From contig NZ_JACHFE010000007.1 in assembly GCF_014201735.1 (NCBI RefSeq), forward strand, positions 122,718 to 186,717: a stretch of DNA of 64,000 nucleotides. Reading direction: 5' to 3'. The position numbers and the translations under genes are program-made. Positions 1-9,300 of the stretch are shown here, in pieces. Source of the DNA: Marinobacter oulmenensis. GTDB lineage: Bacteria > Pseudomonadota > Gammaproteobacteria > Pseudomonadales > Oleiphilaceae. The notes below the pieces were generated by a model that was not told the DNA's origin, ran no database searches, and saw only the letters and a program-made list of their open reading frames with translations. The first letter of the stretch is position 1, and every line of letters begins with the position of its first letter.

Positions 1-1116
1 GTTTTCGATCAGCACCGACAGGTGCAGCTCGCCGCGACCGGACACCTTGAACTTGTCCGCGGACTCACCATCCTCAACCCGCAACGCCACGTTATGCAGG
101 AGCTCTTTCTCGAGCCTCTCCTTGATGTTACGGCTGGTGATGTACTTGCCTTCCTTACCGGCAAACGGCGAATCGTTCACCTGGAAGGTCATGGATACGG
201 TGGGCTCATCCACCGTCAGCGCCGGCAGCGCCTCCACGTTATTCTGGTCACACAGAGTGTCGGAGATGTACAGCTCATCCAGCCCGCTGACACAAACGAT
301 GTCGCCAGCCTGGGCATCATCCACTTCAACACGCTGCAAACCGGAATGCCCCATGATTTTGAGCACGCGGCCATTGCGTTTTTTGCCGCTGGCCCCGATC
401 ACAGTCACCGGCGTGTTGGTTTTCACCTTGCCACGCATGATGCGGCCGATACCGATCACACCCAGGAAGCTGTTGTAGTCCAGCTGGGAGATCTGCATCT
501 GGAAGGGCCCGTCCGGGTCAACATTGGGCGCCGGCACGTGATCCACGATTGCCTGGAATACCGCATCCATGTTGTCGTCGAGGTTTTCGTGCTCTTCACC
601 CGCGATCCCGTTAAGGGCGCTGGCATAGACAATCGGGAAGTCCAACTGCTCTTCAGTGGCCCCAAGGTTGTCGAACAGATCAAAGACCTGATCCACCACC
701 CAGTCCGGGCGGGCGCCCGGGCGGTCAATCTTGTTGACGACCACAATCGGTCGCAGGCCGGCATCGAAGGCCTTTTGGGTTACGAAACGGGTCTGCGGCA
801 TGGGACCGTCAATCGAGTCCACCACCAAAAGAACACTGTCGACCATACTCATTACCCGTTCTACTTCGCCACCAAAATCGGCGTGTCCCGGGGTATCGAC
901 AATGTTGATGTTGTAGTCATGCCATTTCAGAGCCGTGTTCTTGGCGAGAATGGTAATGCCACGTTCTTTTTCCTGGTCGTTGGAGTCCATGACACGCTCG
1001 TTCTCGAGCTCCTTACGCTCAAGAGTGCCTGACTGACGCAACAACTGGTCGACAAGCGTTGTCTTGCCGTGGTCAACGTGGGCGATAATGGCTACGTTTC
1101 TAAGCTTTTCAATCAC
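1..1116 (-). CDS. typA: Ribosome-associated GTPase TypA/BipA, N-terminal part (runs off the left edge)
   Basis: Translational GTPase of the EF-G superfamily that binds the ribosome and affects stress and cold adaptation (family knowledge). Reading leftwards from a GTG at 1116 gives an N-terminus beginning [18 protein letters not shown], with the P-loop AHVDHGKTT, switch [14 protein letters not shown] and the [13 protein letters not shown] segment. The frame stays open to base 1, giving 372 codons; the family is usually about 600 residues, so roughly the last 230 lie outside the window. AGGA stands about 10 bases before the GTG. It is divergent from glnA. A TATACT at 1148-1153 could be its -10 box, but no good -35 is visible. 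Identity is firm; only the promoter and exact start are inferred. Confidence 0.95.
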   Translation of the reverse strand, partial: MIEKLRNVAIIAHVDHGKTTLVDQLLRQSGTLERKELENERVMDSNDQEKERGITILAKNTALKWHDYNINIVDTPGHADFGGEVERVMSMVDSVLLVVDSIDGPMPQTRFVTQKAFDAGLRPIVVVNKIDRPGARPDWVVDQVFDLFDNLGATEEQLDFPIVYASALNGIAGEEHENLDDNMDAVFQAIVDHVPAPNVDPDGPFQMQISQLDYNSFLGVIGIGRIMRGKVKTNTPVTVIGASGKKRNGRVLKIMGHSGLQRVEVDDAQAGDIVCVSGLDELYISDTLCDQNNVEALPALTVDEPTVSMTFQVNDSPFAGKEGKYITSRNIKERLEKELLHNVALRVEDGESADKFKVSGRGELHLSVLIEN

Positions 1117-1212
1117 AACTGGTATCCTGCAGAATTTAGCGGGACGCAGTATATCCGAAAGTCCATGGCGTTAATATGAAGAATAGTGCCTAATAGGGAA
1201 TGATGAAGGCTG

Positions 1213-1229
1213 CGCACAATTTTAATGCG
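1213..1229 (+). promoter_or_regulatory. Weak NtrC-type enhancer half of a pair
   Basis: CGCACAA-TTT-TAATGCG matches 9 of 14 fixed positions of the NtrC consensus TGCACCA-N3-TGGTGCA. Its centre is 30 bases (about three helical turns) from the stronger site at 1243-1259, as expected for cooperative enhancer sites. Alone it would not be convincing. Confidence 0.45.
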
Positions 1230-1242
1230 AGACCTCAATGCG

Positions 1243-1259
1243 CGCACCATTTTAGAGCA
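1243..1259 (+). promoter_or_regulatory. NtrC-type enhancer site upstream of glnA
   Basis: CGCACCA-TTT-TAGAGCA matches 11 of 14 fixed positions of the NtrC consensus. It lies about 130 bases before the predicted start from the sigma-54 promoter at 1358-1373, a typical enhancer distance. Confidence 0.65.
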
Positions 1260-1357
1260 CAACAATAGTGCATTTATAGCGCGCAAGCACCCTGGGCTTT
1301 CGGGGAAATCGCACCAAACCCTTGCAGTTGCGCTTTTCTGGCGCAGAAAAAGAAAAC

Positions 1358-1373
1358 TGGCAAGCCGCTTGCT
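1358..1373 (+). promoter_or_regulatory. Sigma-54 promoter of glnA
   Basis: TGGCAAGCCGCTTGCT fits the -24/-12 consensus TGGCACG-N4-TTGCW with a single mismatch. The invariant GG (1359-1360) and GC (1371-1372) are separated by exactly 10 bases. Transcription would begin near 1384, about 40 bases before the glnA ATG. Confidence 0.85.
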
Positions 1374-1423
1374 TGAAACTAGGCAACGCAACGAACATGT
1401 AATAACCAAACGGAGCATGCACA

Positions 1424-2827
1424 ATGTCCAAAACGATTGATCTCATTAAAGAACACGAAGTGAAGTGGGTTGACCTGCGCTTCACCGACAGTCGTGGTAA
1501 AGAACAGCACGTGACCCTCCCGGCCACCGAAGTCGACGAAGATTTCTTTGCCGACGGCAAGATGTTCGACGGCTCCTCCATCTCCGGCTGGAAAGGCATC
1601 AACGAATCCGACATGATCCTGATGCCGGACGACGAGACCTCCGTTCTGGATCCGTTCACCGAAGAGACCACCGTCAACATCACCTGTGACATCGTGGAGC
1701 CTTCCACCATGCAGGGTTACGAGCGTGACCCGCGCTCTGTTGCCAAGCGTGCCGAGGAATACCTGAAGTCCACCGGCGTTGCCGATGGCGCCCTGTTCGG
1801 CCCGGAGCCGGAATTCTTCGTGTTCGATTCCGCCAAATGGAACGTCGACATGAAAGGCGCGATGTATGAAATTCACTCCGAGGAAGCCGCCTGGGTTTCC
1901 GGTGAAGACTTCGACCGCAACAACATTGGCCACCGCCCGGGCGTAAAAGGCGGCTACTTCCCGGTTCCGCCGGTCGACAGCCTGCATGACCTGCGTGGCG
2001 CCATGTGTGCCGCCATGGAATCCATGGGCCTGGAAATCGAAGTACATCACCACGAAGTCGGTACTGCCGGCCAGTGTGAAATCGGCGTTGGCGCCAACAC
2101 ACTGACCCGCAAGGCGGACGAAGTTCAGATCCTCAAATACTGCGTCCACAACGTGGCTCATGCCTATGGCAAAACCGCCACTTTCATGCCCAAGCCGGTT
2201 GTCGGTGACAACGGTTCCGGCATGCACGTTCACATGTCCCTGAACAAGGATGGCAAGAACCTGTTCGCAGGTGACGGCTATGCCGGTCTGAGCGAGATGG
2301 CCCTGTACTACATTGGCGGCATCATCAAGCATGCCAAGACCATCAACGCCTTCACCAACAGCTCCACCAACAGCTACAAGCGTCTGGTTCCAGGCTTCGA
2401 AGCACCGGTTATGCTGGCCTACTCCGCCCGTAACCGTTCCGCTTCCATCCGTATCCCGTACGTGAACAGCCCGAAAGCACGTCGTATCGAAGTTCGCTTC
2501 CCGGATGCGTCCGCCAACCCGTACCTGGCGTTCTCCGCCCTGGTTATGGCCGGCATGGACGGCATCCAGAACAAGATCCACCCGGGCGATGCCATGGACA
2601 AGGATCTGTACGACCTGCCCAAGGAAGAAGCTCTTAACATCCCGACCGTGGCAGAGACATTCCAGGAAGCCCTGGAATGCCTGGAGAAGGATCACGAGTT
2701 CCTGACCCGTGGCGGCGTGTTCACCGAAGACATGATTCAGGGTTATATCGACCTGAAGCGCGAAGAAGTGGAGCGTCTGAACATGACCACGCACCCGGTC
2801 GAGTTCGATATGTACTACTCCTGCTGA
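1424..2827 (+). CDS. glnA: Glutamine synthetase, type I (GSI-beta)
   Basis: Condenses glutamate and ammonia to glutamine with ATP; a cytoplasmic dodecamer and the entry point for nitrogen. The 467-residue product has the usual length. Visible landmarks are DGSSISGW (49-56), the FGPEPEFF metal-site motif (125-132), NGSGMH (263-268), the NRSASIRIP active-site segment (337-345) and the adenylylation loop DLYDLP with Tyr396. Tyr396 marks it as the form controlled by GlnE adenylylation. Expression is predicted to be NtrC/sigma-54 dependent, and ntrB-ntrC lie downstream. A terminator follows the gene, so it is probably mostly monocistronic. Confidence 0.98.
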   Translation: MSKTIDLIKEHEVKWVDLRFTDSRGKEQHVTLPATEVDEDFFADGKMFDGSSISGWKGINESDMILMPDDETSVLDPFTEETTVNITCDIVEPSTMQGYERDPRSVAKRAEEYLKSTGVADGALFGPEPEFFVFDSAKWNVDMKGAMYEIHSEEAAWVSGEDFDRNNIGHRPGVKGGYFPVPPVDSLHDLRGAMCAAMESMGLEIEVHHHEVGTAGQCEIGVGANTLTRKADEVQILKYCVHNVAHAYGKTATFMPKPVVGDNGSGMHVHMSLNKDGKNLFAGDGYAGLSEMALYYIGGIIKHAKTINAFTNSSTNSYKRLVPGFEAPVMLAYSARNRSASIRIPYVNSPKARRIEVRFPDASANPYLAFSALVMAGMDGIQNKIHPGDAMDKDLYDLPKEEALNIPTVAETFQEALECLEKDHEFLTRGGVFTEDMIQGYIDLKREEVERLNMTTHPVEFDMYYSC

Positions 2828-2832
2828 TAAGC

Positions 2833-2849
2833 CGCACCATTACGGTGCG
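2833..2849. promoter_or_regulatory. NtrC-like palindrome just after glnA
   Basis: CGCACCA-TTA-CGGTGCG has perfect 6-base arms and matches 11 of 14 NtrC consensus positions. It lies between the glnA stop and the glnA terminator. It may be an RNA hairpin, a DNA site for NtrC, or both. Confidence 0.35.
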
Positions 2850-2864
2850 CAGGCATCAGCTTTC

Positions 2865-2892
2865 AGCCCCGCCCCGTGCGGGGCTTTTTTTC
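2865..2892 (+). terminator. glnA intrinsic terminator
   Basis: AGCCCCGC (2865-2872) pairs with GCGGGGCT (2878-2885) around a 5-base loop and runs into an eight-T tract. It begins 37 bases after the glnA stop. Confidence 0.92.
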
Positions 2893-2931
2893 GCCTTAAC
2901 GATATGTAACCGGTTGCAGGAGCCCACCCGT

Positions 2932-2960
2932 TGCAATGGCAACACACGGCACTGATAATC
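2932..2960 (+). promoter_or_regulatory. Possible sigma-70 promoter of the DUF4124 gene
   Basis: TTGCAA (2932-2937), a 17-base spacer and GATAAT (2955-2960) stand 32 bases before the ATG at 2992. This would give the gene its own transcript after the glnA terminator. Confidence 0.4.
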
Positions 2961-2991
2961 CGGAAAAGGACTGCAGATACAGGTTATCGTC

Positions 2992-3513
2992 ATGAAAGCA
3001 CCCCTAGCGTTCGCCACAGGACTGCTGGTACTGGCTACAGCGGCTCACGGAGAGGTTTACCGCTACGTGGACTCCCAGGGTAACGTCACCTATTCGGATG
3101 AACCCATTGACGGTGGTGAAGAAGTCAAGGTTAAGCCGGTTACGACCATTACCCTCCCCAAACCGGAAACGGTTCAGGAAACTGAAGAGCTGCGTCAGAA
3201 AGTGGAAAAGGAAGGCTCTGTATATCAGAGTCTGTCGTTCAGCTACCCCAGCGACCAGCAGGCGTTCCATAGCGGCAATGGCAATGTGACCTTTGAAGTA
3301 AGCAGTAGCCCCGGGCTCCGGGAAGGACATAAGTACGAGGTAACACTTGACGGCCAGCCCGTTGGTCAAAGCACCTCTGGACAGGTCACTGTTAATAATA
3401 TTGACCGCGGCACCCACAACGCTGGCGTCCACATTGTCGATCCTGAAGGCGTGCAAGTGAAAACCGGAACGCCCATCACCTTCACCATCCACCGTCCCTC
3501 CGTTCAGAACTGA
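2992..3513 (+). CDS. Secreted DUF4124 domain protein
   Basis: Function unknown. The 173-residue product starts with a signal peptide (KAPLAFATGLLVLATAAHGE, cleavage near residue 20). A DUF4124 motif follows at once, EVYRYVDSQGNVTYSDEP, a small beta-strand module named for periplasmic proteins of pseudomonads and relatives. A short charged helix (about residues 55-75) leads to a C-terminal beta-rich half that resembles an immunoglobulin-like fold (VTFEVSSSPGL, YEVTLDGQPVG, HNAGVHIVDPEG). Its place between glnA and ntrB suggests a link to nitrogen control by location only; nothing in the sequence shows such a role. The start has AGG eight bases upstream. Confidence 0.85.
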   Translation: MKAPLAFATGLLVLATAAHGEVYRYVDSQGNVTYSDEPIDGGEEVKVKPVTTITLPKPETVQETEELRQKVEKEGSVYQSLSFSYPSDQQAFHSGNGNVTFEVSSSPGLREGHKYEVTLDGQPVGQSTSGQVTVNNIDRGTHNAGVHIVDPEGVQVKTGTPITFTIHRPSVQN

Positions 3514-3556
3514 CTCCTACCTGTCGGACTGACCGGCAAGTCACGGTGCATAGGCG

Positions 3557-3573
3557 CGCACCATAGTTGTGCG
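3557..3573 (+). promoter_or_regulatory. NtrC-type site upstream of ntrB (A)
   Basis: CGCACCA-TAG-TTGTGCG matches 11 of 14 NtrC consensus positions. It lies about 200 bases before ntrB, 19 bases centre to centre from site B. The arrangement suggests autoregulation of ntrBC. Confidence 0.55.
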
Positions 3574-3575
3574 CG

Positions 3576-3592
3576 CGCGCCATAGTGGTACA
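3576..3592 (+). promoter_or_regulatory. NtrC-type site upstream of ntrB (B)
   Basis: CGCGCCA-TAG-TGGTACA matches 11 of 14 NtrC consensus positions and sits beside site A. No well-spaced sigma-54 box was found between these sites and ntrB; TGGCAT-N5-TGC near 3662 has a spacing one base short. Repression by NtrC is therefore as likely as activation. Confidence 0.55.
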
Positions 3593-3766
3593 TACTCCCG
3601 AGATCTCGCGGTAATCCTTCATGCCCGGCAGCGGCGGCAGATTGGCCAGCTGCACCAACCTATGGCATCTGACTGCCCCACTTGACGGCAGTCGCCCGTC
3701 TTTTGCCCATGAATTCGCCGCCCACCACAAATGTGGTTCGCTTTTTGCAGCCCGGCAGAGGTATCC

Positions 3767-4879
3767 ATGTGCTCAATACGGACCGACTCCATGTCCCTGC
3801 AAACCCCGGCCCTGGCCAACAACGGCTACAAGAGTATTCTCGACAGTCTCACCACTGGTGTGCTGGTCTTGGGCGATAACCTGGATATCCGCTATCTCAA
3901 TCCAGCAGCAGAAAGCCTGTTTGAAACCAGCCTCACTCGCTGCCAGGGGCAGGTGCTTGATGACGTTCTGATCGACTCTGAGGGAGCTCTGAAAACCCTT
4001 CACGAGGCTGCCGATAACGGGCATTCGTATACCCGCCGGGAAGCCGAGTTTTTCCTCGCCTCCGGCTCGCGGCTGCTGGTGGACTACTCAGTGACCCCCA
4101 TCAGCGTCCAGCCTACCGAACTGCTGGTGGAAATACAGGCCAGAGAGCGCCTGATGCGCATCAGCCGGGAGGAGGACATCATCTCCCAGCAGGAGACCAC
4201 TCGCATACTGGTCCGGGGAATGGCCCACGAGATCAAGAACCCACTGGGCGGAATCCGCGGCGCAGCGCAACTTCTGGACCGGGAACTGGACGACGCCGGG
4301 CAGCGGGAATACACCCGGGTGATCATCAACGAAGCCGACCGCTTGCGGACGCTGGTTGACCGGATGCTGGGCCCCAACAAAGCCCTTCAGATGGCACCCA
4401 CGAACATTCACCAGGTACTGGAGCGCGTCGCCACCCTGATCGAGGCAGAAAGCAAGGGCAGCATTCACCTCAAGCGTGATTATGACCCCAGCCTGCCCGA
4501 GTTCTCAGGAGACGCAGAACAACTGATTCAGGCCTTCCTGAACATCGCCCGGAATGCCATGGAAGCCGCCTTCGAAAACGACGCGTCACAGCCTGCCACC
4601 ATCTGCTTCCGTACCCGGGCGCTGAGACAGTTCACCATCGGCCACCACCGGCACCGCCTGGTCTGCCGCATCGACATCATCGACAACGGGCCGGGCATCC
4701 CCCCGGAACTGCTGCAGAATATTTTCTACCCCATGATCAGCGGCAGAGCATCGGGAACCGGCCTCGGCCTCTCCATCACACAGAGCATCATCGGCCAACA
4801 CCGTGGACTGGTGGAATGTGAGAGCGAACCCGGAAGAACCGACTTCATCATCTTCCTGCCCCTGGAGGACAGCAAATGA
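3767..4879 (+). CDS. ntrB: Nitrogen regulation sensor histidine kinase NtrB (GlnL)
   Basis: Cytoplasmic two-component kinase that phosphorylates or dephosphorylates NtrC under control of PII. A PAS-like sensor region (YKSILDSLTTGVLVLGDNLDIRY) precedes the H-box GMAHEIKNPLGG, whose phosphorylated His is residue 154 from this start. N-box (NIARNAMEAA) and G-boxes (DNGPGIP, GTGLGLSI) follow. There are no membrane segments, as expected for NtrB. I chose the ATG at 3767 because AGAGG lies 5 bases before it; an ATG at 3791 (MSLQTPALANNG) is the main alternative and has a weaker ribosome-binding site. The stop overlaps the ntrC start by four bases (ATGA). Confidence 0.95.
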   Translation: MCSIRTDSMSLQTPALANNGYKSILDSLTTGVLVLGDNLDIRYLNPAAESLFETSLTRCQGQVLDDVLIDSEGALKTLHEAADNGHSYTRREAEFFLASGSRLLVDYSVTPISVQPTELLVEIQARERLMRISREEDIISQQETTRILVRGMAHEIKNPLGGIRGAAQLLDRELDDAGQREYTRVIINEADRLRTLVDRMLGPNKALQMAPTNIHQVLERVATLIEAESKGSIHLKRDYDPSLPEFSGDAEQLIQAFLNIARNAMEAAFENDASQPATICFRTRALRQFTIGHHRHRLVCRIDIIDNGPGIPPELLQNIFYPMISGRASGTGLGLSITQSIIGQHRGLVECESEPGRTDFIIFLPLEDSK

Positions 4880-6309
4880 GCCAACCGGCAAACGTCTGGA
4901 TTATTGACGACGACCAAAGTATTCGCTGGGTGCTGGAGCGCGCCCTGAGCCAGGCCGGTATGCAACCGCGTGTCTTTGAAAGCGGCGAAGGCATCCTGAT
5001 GCGGCTGGACCACGAACAGCCCGATGCCATTGTCTCTGACATCCGTATGCCCGGAATCGACGGTATTACCCTGCTGTCACAGGTGGTCGAAAAGCATCCC
5101 GATGTGCCGGTCATCATCATGACCGCCCATTCCGACCTCGACAGCGCCGTGACCAGCTATCAGACCGGTGCCTTCGAGTATCTGCCCAAGCCCTTTGACG
5201 TGGATGACGCGGTGGCCCTGGTCAAACGCGCTGTGGCCCATAGCCATGAAAAGCGGGCAACCGGGGAGACTCATACCGAAAGTCCACAACGCAGCGCCGA
5301 AATCATTGGTGAGGCGCCGGCGATGCAGGAGGTATTCCGGGCCATCGGCCGGCTGTCACACTCCAACATAACGGTGCTGATCAACGGTGAAAGCGGTACC
5401 GGTAAGGAACTGGTCGCCCAGGCACTGCACAATCACAGCCCGCGCGCCAGGAATCCGTTTATTGCCCTGAATATGGCCGCCATCCCCAAGGACCTGATTG
5501 AATCCGAACTCTTCGGGCACGAGAAAGGCGCCTTCACCGGCGCGGCCGCCGCCCGCCAGGGACGGTTCGAGCAGGCCAACGGCGGCACCCTGTTCCTGGA
5601 TGAAATCGGCGACATGCCCGCCGATACCCAGACGCGCCTGCTACGCGTACTGGCAGACGGCGAGTTCTATCGCGTTGGCGGCACCACTCCGATCAAAGTG
5701 GACGTCCGTATTATTGCTGCCACCCACCAGGATCTGGAAAAACTGGTGCAGGCCGGCAGTTTCCGGGAAGACCTTTTCCACCGTCTGAACGTCATCCGCA
5801 TCCACCTGCCCAAACTGGCGGAACGCCGGGAAGACATTGCCCGGCTGATGCAGCACTTCCTGAAACGGGCGGCGAAAGAACTGGCGGTGGAACCCAAAGT
5901 CCTGCGGCCGGAGGCCGAGGAATACCTCACCACCCTGCCCTGGCCGGGTAACGTCCGCCAGTTGGAAAACACCTGCCGTTGGCTGACCGTCATGGCCAGT
6001 GGCCGTGAGATCCACATCGATGACCTGCCGCCGGAACTGCTGCAACAGGCTGAAACGGAAACCACAGCCTACGGCCAGACCTGGCAGGAAGGTTTGCGCA
6101 ACTGGGCGGATCAGGAACTGAAACGGGGCAAGAAAGGCATACTGGACATCGCCGTGCCCGAATTCGAGAAAATCATGATCGAGACCGCCCTGAAACACAC
6201 CGGCGGTCGCCGTCGGGATGCCTCGATTCTGCTGGGTTGGGGCCGAAACACCCTGACCCGCAAGATCAACGAACTGGGCCTGGACCACCCCGAAAGTGAT
6301 GAGGGCTGA
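4876..6309 (+). CDS. ntrC: Nitrogen regulation response regulator NtrC (GlnG)
   Basis: Sigma-54 activator phosphorylated by NtrB. The 477 residues comprise a receiver domain with phospho-acceptor Asp55 in SDIRMPG, an AAA+ domain with Walker A GESGTGKE (171-178), the sigma-54 contact loop GAFTGA (218-223) and Walker B FLDEIGD (240-246), and a C-terminal Fis-type helix-turn-helix ([19 protein letters not shown]). Its likely targets visible here are the sites at 1213-1259 and 3557-3592. It is translationally coupled to ntrB. Confidence 0.98.
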   Translation: MSQPANVWIIDDDQSIRWVLERALSQAGMQPRVFESGEGILMRLDHEQPDAIVSDIRMPGIDGITLLSQVVEKHPDVPVIIMTAHSDLDSAVTSYQTGAFEYLPKPFDVDDAVALVKRAVAHSHEKRATGETHTESPQRSAEIIGEAPAMQEVFRAIGRLSHSNITVLINGESGTGKELVAQALHNHSPRARNPFIALNMAAIPKDLIESELFGHEKGAFTGAAAARQGRFEQANGGTLFLDEIGDMPADTQTRLLRVLADGEFYRVGGTTPIKVDVRIIAATHQDLEKLVQAGSFREDLFHRLNVIRIHLPKLAERREDIARLMQHFLKRAAKELAVEPKVLRPEAEEYLTTLPWPGNVRQLENTCRWLTVMASGREIHIDDLPPELLQQAETETTAYGQTWQEGLRNWADQELKRGKKGILDIAVPEFEKIMIETALKHTGGRRRDASILLGWGRNTLTRKINELGLDHPESDEG

Positions 6310-6325
6310 GGCCGCAAGGCCTCAG
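6306..6325. terminator. Hairpin between convergent ntrC and mshQ
   Basis: CTGAGGCC and GGCCTCAG form a perfect 8-base stem around a GCAA tetraloop. It overlaps the ntrC stop and lies directly after the mshQ stop on the other strand. It lacks a clear T tract on either side, so termination efficiency is uncertain. Confidence 0.5.
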
Positions 6326-6326
6326 T

Positions 6327-9300
6327 TCAGAGTTCCCGCCAGTAGATGATGTGGTCATTGCCCCGATAGACCCCGAAGGTTGCCAGGCCACTGGGGTCTT
6401 CGAGGCTGCCATCACCATCAAAGTCATCCCGCAACCAATCGGGCACCGTGAACGTCGCCCGCACATCCCCCTGATTGGGCTCTCCCGGTGCCGTAAGCAC
6501 CAATTCATTTCCGGCGCCAGGTAAGCCGGCGTTCAAGGTACCGGTTGCACCATCCACGGCTGTGCTACCGCCACTGAGCCCGGACTGATCCAGTGCGACA
6601 TCCGTACCGGTGGCATAGCTCCAGCAACTGTCGTCGGTATTGGTGATAAAACCATTGGCGGTGTAGTACTGGGCCCGGAAAGGAACAATCAAATCGGAGC
6701 TTTCCGGACCAAACGCATTATCCATTTGCACCCGTCCGTACCGCATCTCCAGGGGAAACTTGGGCTCTACGGCCACAGGCAGTTGCGTTGAGCTGACACC
6801 ATCGGCGTCCGTCAGGCCGGAGAGTTCAATGCGGTAATCGGGGGTGAAGGCCGGCACCCTTGCCACAGGTGATTTGACATAGGCAATCTCATCGGCCGAG
6901 GCAAAAGCGTATTGCATGCGCCCGGGGCTCAACGTTGTTAAGGAGCCATCGTCAAGTGTCGCACTAACCGATAACGGCTGCCCGTTGGTATCCTGAGCGA
7001 CCTGATCCACGGTCCCGGGGGTTCGCAGAAAATCGGAAACAGCCAACCTCCGGAAATCCCCGAACGTATAATTCCGGGTAACTGCACCCGCCACATTAAG
7101 GGCCTCAACCCTCAGCCTTGGTTCCAGCTCGTCGTCCCAGGCAAGTGCCTGGCCAGTGTAGGCAAATGGAGCAGCAGCCGAACAATAAGGCTGCACTTCC
7201 CCGGGCTCTGTGACCACCACATCAAACCGGTCCGGGATAAACCGCCCCACGTAGGGAACAGCATCACCGACGACGTCCAAGGTCCCCAGATAAGCAGAGT
7301 TGGCCAGTGAAGGCGTCAGGCTGATGATTCCCACTTCCGGCCACTGGAACTGACCACAGGCGATTCCGGCCGTCGCAGAATTGCCCTCGCAGTCTTCGGC
7401 AAAATCACCGAATTCACCCACTATATCCGGCGATACGGCATCAGAATCGGTAGGGGCGACCAGTGACGAAGCCAGCACGACGGACTCCGGGGCACTTTCC
7501 TGGCCGAAATTCGGTGTTAGGTCACCACTGGCATTGATGGCCTTTACCCGGATTTCAAAATCCGCCCCGGCAGCCACAAAATCATTGTCATCCCCCACCG
7601 CCTCCGCGGCCGGGTTATCGGGGATAATCAGTTCGAAATGGTCCGGCCGGGCGACAAAGTCGCCATTACCTTCCATCACAAGGCCCGCCTCTTCGCCGGT
7701 TCCGGTGTATTGAGCGTGCAGCCGGACCTTGCCGGCATCCGGATAGCGGAGCGTTTCCGTAGCTACTCCATCTGCATCGAACGTCAGATTGGTGGTTTCG
7801 CCCTGTGATGTCGGAATCTCATCACCATCGACCCATACGTTCAGCGTCCCGGGCTTAGGGTTCACATACTCCGACCAGAGAGCGACGGCCCTGGTTTCGT
7901 TGGAAAAGCCCGGCACGCACTCCTGGGTCACCTCGTTCTTGCGCACGGCGGCAATCGTCGCCTGAACCTCCGTGTCGGCCACATGATCCGGAATGGCTAT
8001 ATCAAACCCAGAGTCGTAGAAAGTCATCTCGCAATTGTCAGCGGACAGAGTCCCGGAGCCATCATCGCAAAGGGTTTGTGAAAACGCCCTTGCCCCTGGC
8101 GTTGACCCTGGCACGCCCAGAGTGACGTCGCCGGGGGATGTGACCCTCAGAGGGTGTGATGTCTGTCCCGTGAAGGTGAACGCATCACCGCCGACCCAAC
8201 CGGTTGGTGTCATGTTCACCTCAACCGAGCCCGGGAACAGTTGACTGCAATCGGCATTATCACAGGCCCGGATAGTCACACTGGCAGGACTGCATGTAAG
8301 CCCCGAGCCTCCGTGCTCGATTTCGAAATGATCAACCAGTGCTTCTATCTCGCCAACTTTATAGGCACAGACCTGAAGGTTATCCATTTCATGGATGTTG
8401 GTGGATGAACCCGTTGAACCGGTTAGTGAGAAAAACAGATTTTCCGGTATTTCCGGCTGGCCACTCAGGACCTGCTCAATCAGCAACTCAAAACCGCTTC
8501 CGGCACCCGCCACCTGGCGCTCCACCGTCAGTACCGGTGTAATGCCGCCTCTTGAGTCAATGGTGATCCGGTAACGATGGGGATTGTTATCGTTAACAGC
8601 GTCAATCCCGGGTGTGAGTTCTCCCGAGTCACCAATATACTCATAATCCGGCGCAGCACCTCGAACAGCTACCGAATCCAGCGTCCGGCCGTTGTTGCCC
8701 CCCTCTCGGCCTTCGCTGTCGTTGGAGAAATTGCCGTATTCATCAATACCGATGCCCAGCCAGCCGCCAGCAAAACCACCGGAGCCATCAGGTTCCTGGG
8801 CATACCCAAGCGAACCACCGTATCCACCGGCCTGCGGTGTGATGGCGGCATCGGAAAAGACCACAGCCATACCGTCAGCACCAGACGAATCATCATAGGC
8901 GTAGTAATCAAACTCCACCCGGATGAGGTTGTCCGCCCCGGGAAACTTTCTCTGGTAAGTCACAGCCGTCGCCTGATTTGTTGCGTCCTGCGTCATACGC
9001 AAGCGGCCGTTAACAATCTGGGGCGTAAACGGCCCTCTGGAAACGGACGTCACCCAATCCTCCGAAAGCATTCCGCCGGAGTAATCATCACTGAAACAAT
9101 TCAGGGGCTCCGAGAAGCAGGGCCGGGTATTACGTGCCAGTTCCTGGATCTGCGATCGCGACAAGTTCGCATCGTGAATATAGAGCTCGTCCAGCGTGCC
9201 ATCGAGAAAGTTTGTCGGGTCCCCATTCCAACGGGTCCCCCCGATAATCAACGGCTGATTGAAAGCCTTGTTCGTGTAATTGCCGGTAAACGAACTCTCA

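Larger units (their letters stand above)
1117..1423. promoter_or_regulatory. Divergent typA-glnA control region
   Basis: This 307-base gap holds no gene. It contains two NtrC-type sites (1213-1229 and 1243-1259), a sigma-54 promoter reading towards glnA (1358-1373), and on the other strand a possible typA -10 (1148-1153). The glnA ribosome-binding site is the CGGAG about nine bases before its ATG. Confidence 0.7.

Noticed and set aside
22..1032. 336-codon plus-strand frame at the left edge
   Set aside because: Antisense to the typA fragment, which has all GTPase motifs on the other strand.
1379..2794. 471-codon open frame opposite glnA
   Set aside because: Entirely antisense to a clear glnA gene; low-complexity His/Gly/Val-rich product typical of reversed GC-rich codons.
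3655..3680. Sigma-54 promoter for ntrB (TGGCAT-N5-TGC)
   Set aside because: GG to GC spacing is nine bases rather than ten and the -12 part is poor.
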